From Dysgonamonadaceae bacterium (GTDB lineage: Bacteria > Bacteroidota > Bacteroidia > Bacteroidales > Azobacteroidaceae): 8,155 nt of DNA. The DNA lies in assembly GCA_031287395.1 (NCBI GenBank), contig JAITTA010000272.1:1-8155 (forward strand), written 5' to 3'. Positions 7,901 through 8,155 of the stretch are shown piece by piece; position 1 is the stretch's first letter, and each line of letters starts with the position of its first letter. Position numbers and translations under genes: made by a program. The notes beneath the pieces are model-generated. The model ran no database searches. It was not told the DNA's origin and saw only the letters and a list, made by a program, of their open reading frames with translations.

Positions 7901-8155
7901 CCCTTCGGTACAAATCCAGAGGTTGTTCCTGTCATCTTCAAGCATGTTTCCCACTACGGGGAAACTGAGACCTTCTTTTTCTATATTCGATTGTTTGTAA
8001 CGGGTGTAAATCTCATAATTAGGGTTAAAATAGTTGACTCCTCCGAAATAAGTACCGAACCAGATTGTCCCCTGATGGTCCTTGATCATACTCCAGATGG
8101 AATTGTGCGTCATCCCGTTCGATTGTTCCGTTGAATAATGACTGAACCGGCCCGT
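4982..8155 (-). CDS. Hybrid two-component system (HTCS) sensor kinase/response regulator with AraC-type output (N-terminus cut by window edge)
   Basis: One-protein sensor and transcription factor of the inner membrane, typical of PULs. The frame stays open to base 8155 (1057 codons visible). Full HTCS proteins are usually about 1300-1400 residues, so roughly 300 N-terminal residues lie outside. Domains in order: about eight visible Reg_prop propeller repeats (8155 to about 7030, e.g. GTIWFGTYFGGVNYFNP, NLWICTEGGGVNVY); a Y_Y_Y domain (about 6870-6675, YTNLNPGNYTLIIKAG); a membrane helix (about 6661-6599); HisKA with phospho-acceptor His in NISHEFRTPLT (codon 6487-6485); HATPase_c with N box NNLISNAFKHT, DTGDGI and GTGIGLALAKG; a receiver with acidic VEDND, phospho-acceptor Asp in LLSDVLMP (codon 5587-5585), Thr in LLTART and Lys in TKPF (5431-5429); and a C-terminal AraC-type double HTH (about 5280-4985, GFTSPGYFGKCFKE). 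All catalytic residues are present, so it should be active. It lies 129 bp upstream of susC on the same strand, presumably as its activator. Ligand unknown. Confidence 0.97.
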   Translation of the reverse strand, partial: TGRFSHYSTEQSNGMTHNSIWSMIKDHQGTIWFGTYFGGVNYFNPNYEIYTRYKQSNIEKEGLSFPVVGNMLEDDRNNLWICTEGGGVNVYNRKTKTFKWYRHDEERNSISHNNVKSIYYDSENKIIWLGTHLGGLNKLDLRTDRFTHYKANPNDTTALQSNIILDIVPYKNDLILATDDGVYLFSPSTGKGRRMFRDSNNGSAIRTVADLFFDYHGTLWIAATGAGLFSYNMDTGELVNYKHDPANSHSISNNNVNNIAQDHYYNLWISTSGSGLDLFDYDTKQFSNFDSQKNGILSDCIYKVCESRYGQLLVITNQGFSRFNYSRKNFYNYNIENGFPLSSINENALYLTNDGEVFLGGVQGMVSFYEKDLNFSKKEYNVIPYILTVNNKPVSVNDQTGILHKALYLSPNIILKSIYTVFGIEFATTNYIPANKDKIMYKLEGFSQDWVNTNELPVITYTNLNPGNYTLIIKAGEPGQENTPETRLNIQVLPPFYKTGYAYLLYFMLGIIILYFIIRSYKSRIKLQESLKYEQKHIQDVEELNQSKLRFFTNISHEFRTPLTLITGQMEMLMQIEPFTPKVYNKLLSIYKNSLQMKGLITELLDFRKQEQGHMTIKVSEQNIVGFLSENYLLFQEYAITRQVNFILKKEIDDIIVWYDTNQLQKVVNNLISNAFKHTRPDGTITITIRKSGNYAVFEVEDTGDGIDPKDLDKIFNRFYQTNDASSGTGIGLALAKGIIELHHGSVMVESEKGKGTRFTVSLKLGKDHFNEDQFSRHQEYIERSELFMPEPEEQSPDPTLYPSVEGAKMLIVEDNDSLRKMLIEVFEPFYTIYSAIDGEEGLETVKKEMPDILLSDVLMPKMSGLELCRQMKTNIETCHIPVVLLTARTAIEHTIEGLQNGADDYVTKPFNINILISRCNNLVNSRVILQEKFSRQPQITPLMLATNKLDKDFMDKVMTVIEENMSNPGFNIDTLTDKLGIARTNTYMKIKAITGQTPNKFILTVKLKKAAFLLKNNPELRISEISDITGFTSPGYFGKCFKETYHITPLTYRTGE

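Noticed and set aside
8111..8113. ATG at 8113 as the start of the HTCS gene
   Set aside because: The 14 codons upstream to the window edge are open and read as the same propeller repeat (GRFSHYSTEQSNG leading into MTHNSIWSM). There is no signal peptide or spacer, so this Met is internal and the gene continues beyond the window.
7676..8134. 152-codon open frame on the plus strand opposite the HTCS gene
   Set aside because: It lies entirely antisense to well-matched propeller repeats, and its translation has no recognisable family features. It is a shadow of the real gene.
1..8155. CRISPR array, tRNA/rRNA, insertion sequence or phage genes
   Set aside because: The window is almost fully coding for three intact-frame PUL genes. 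No regularly spaced repeats, transposase-like coding or RNA-gene signatures were seen.

Overview
The window reads as part of a Bacteroidetes (most likely Bacteroidales) polysaccharide utilization locus (PUL). All three genes lie on the minus strand, so transcription runs from high to low coordinates. The lineage call rests on four things: the SusC/SusD pair, a one-protein hybrid two-component regulator fused to an AraC-type domain, a TAnnTTTG-type -7 promoter element, and starts without Shine-Dalgarno sequences. Base composition is moderately AT-rich by eye. I cannot name a genus.

Layout in the direction of transcription: (1) 8155-4982 is a hybrid two-component system (HTCS) sensor/regulator, cut off at its N-terminus by the window edge. 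(2) 4981-4853 is a 129-bp intergenic region with a good -7 promoter box, a candidate tandem operator with 21-bp period, and a 14-bp palindrome near the predicted transcription start. (3) 4852-1643 is a complete SusC/RagA-family TonB-dependent outer-membrane transporter. (4) After a 19-bp gap, 1623-1 is a SusD/RagB-family surface lipoprotein, cut off at its C-terminus by the window edge. Coding is nearly continuous; the only gaps are the 129-bp and 19-bp spacers.

Expected working model, from knowledge of the families: SusD and SusC form a lidded transporter that captures oligosaccharides at the cell surface and imports them using TonB energy. The HTCS senses a breakdown product in the periplasm with its propeller domain, phosphorylates its own receiver, and activates the susC promoter through its AraC-type domain. 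No glycoside hydrolase, lyase, sulfatase or surface-binding protein is in the window, so the glycan cannot be named. The window is a well-formed but ordinary PUL core. Its least documented part is the putative operator and promoter between the regulator and susC. I found no evidence for a wholly new system.
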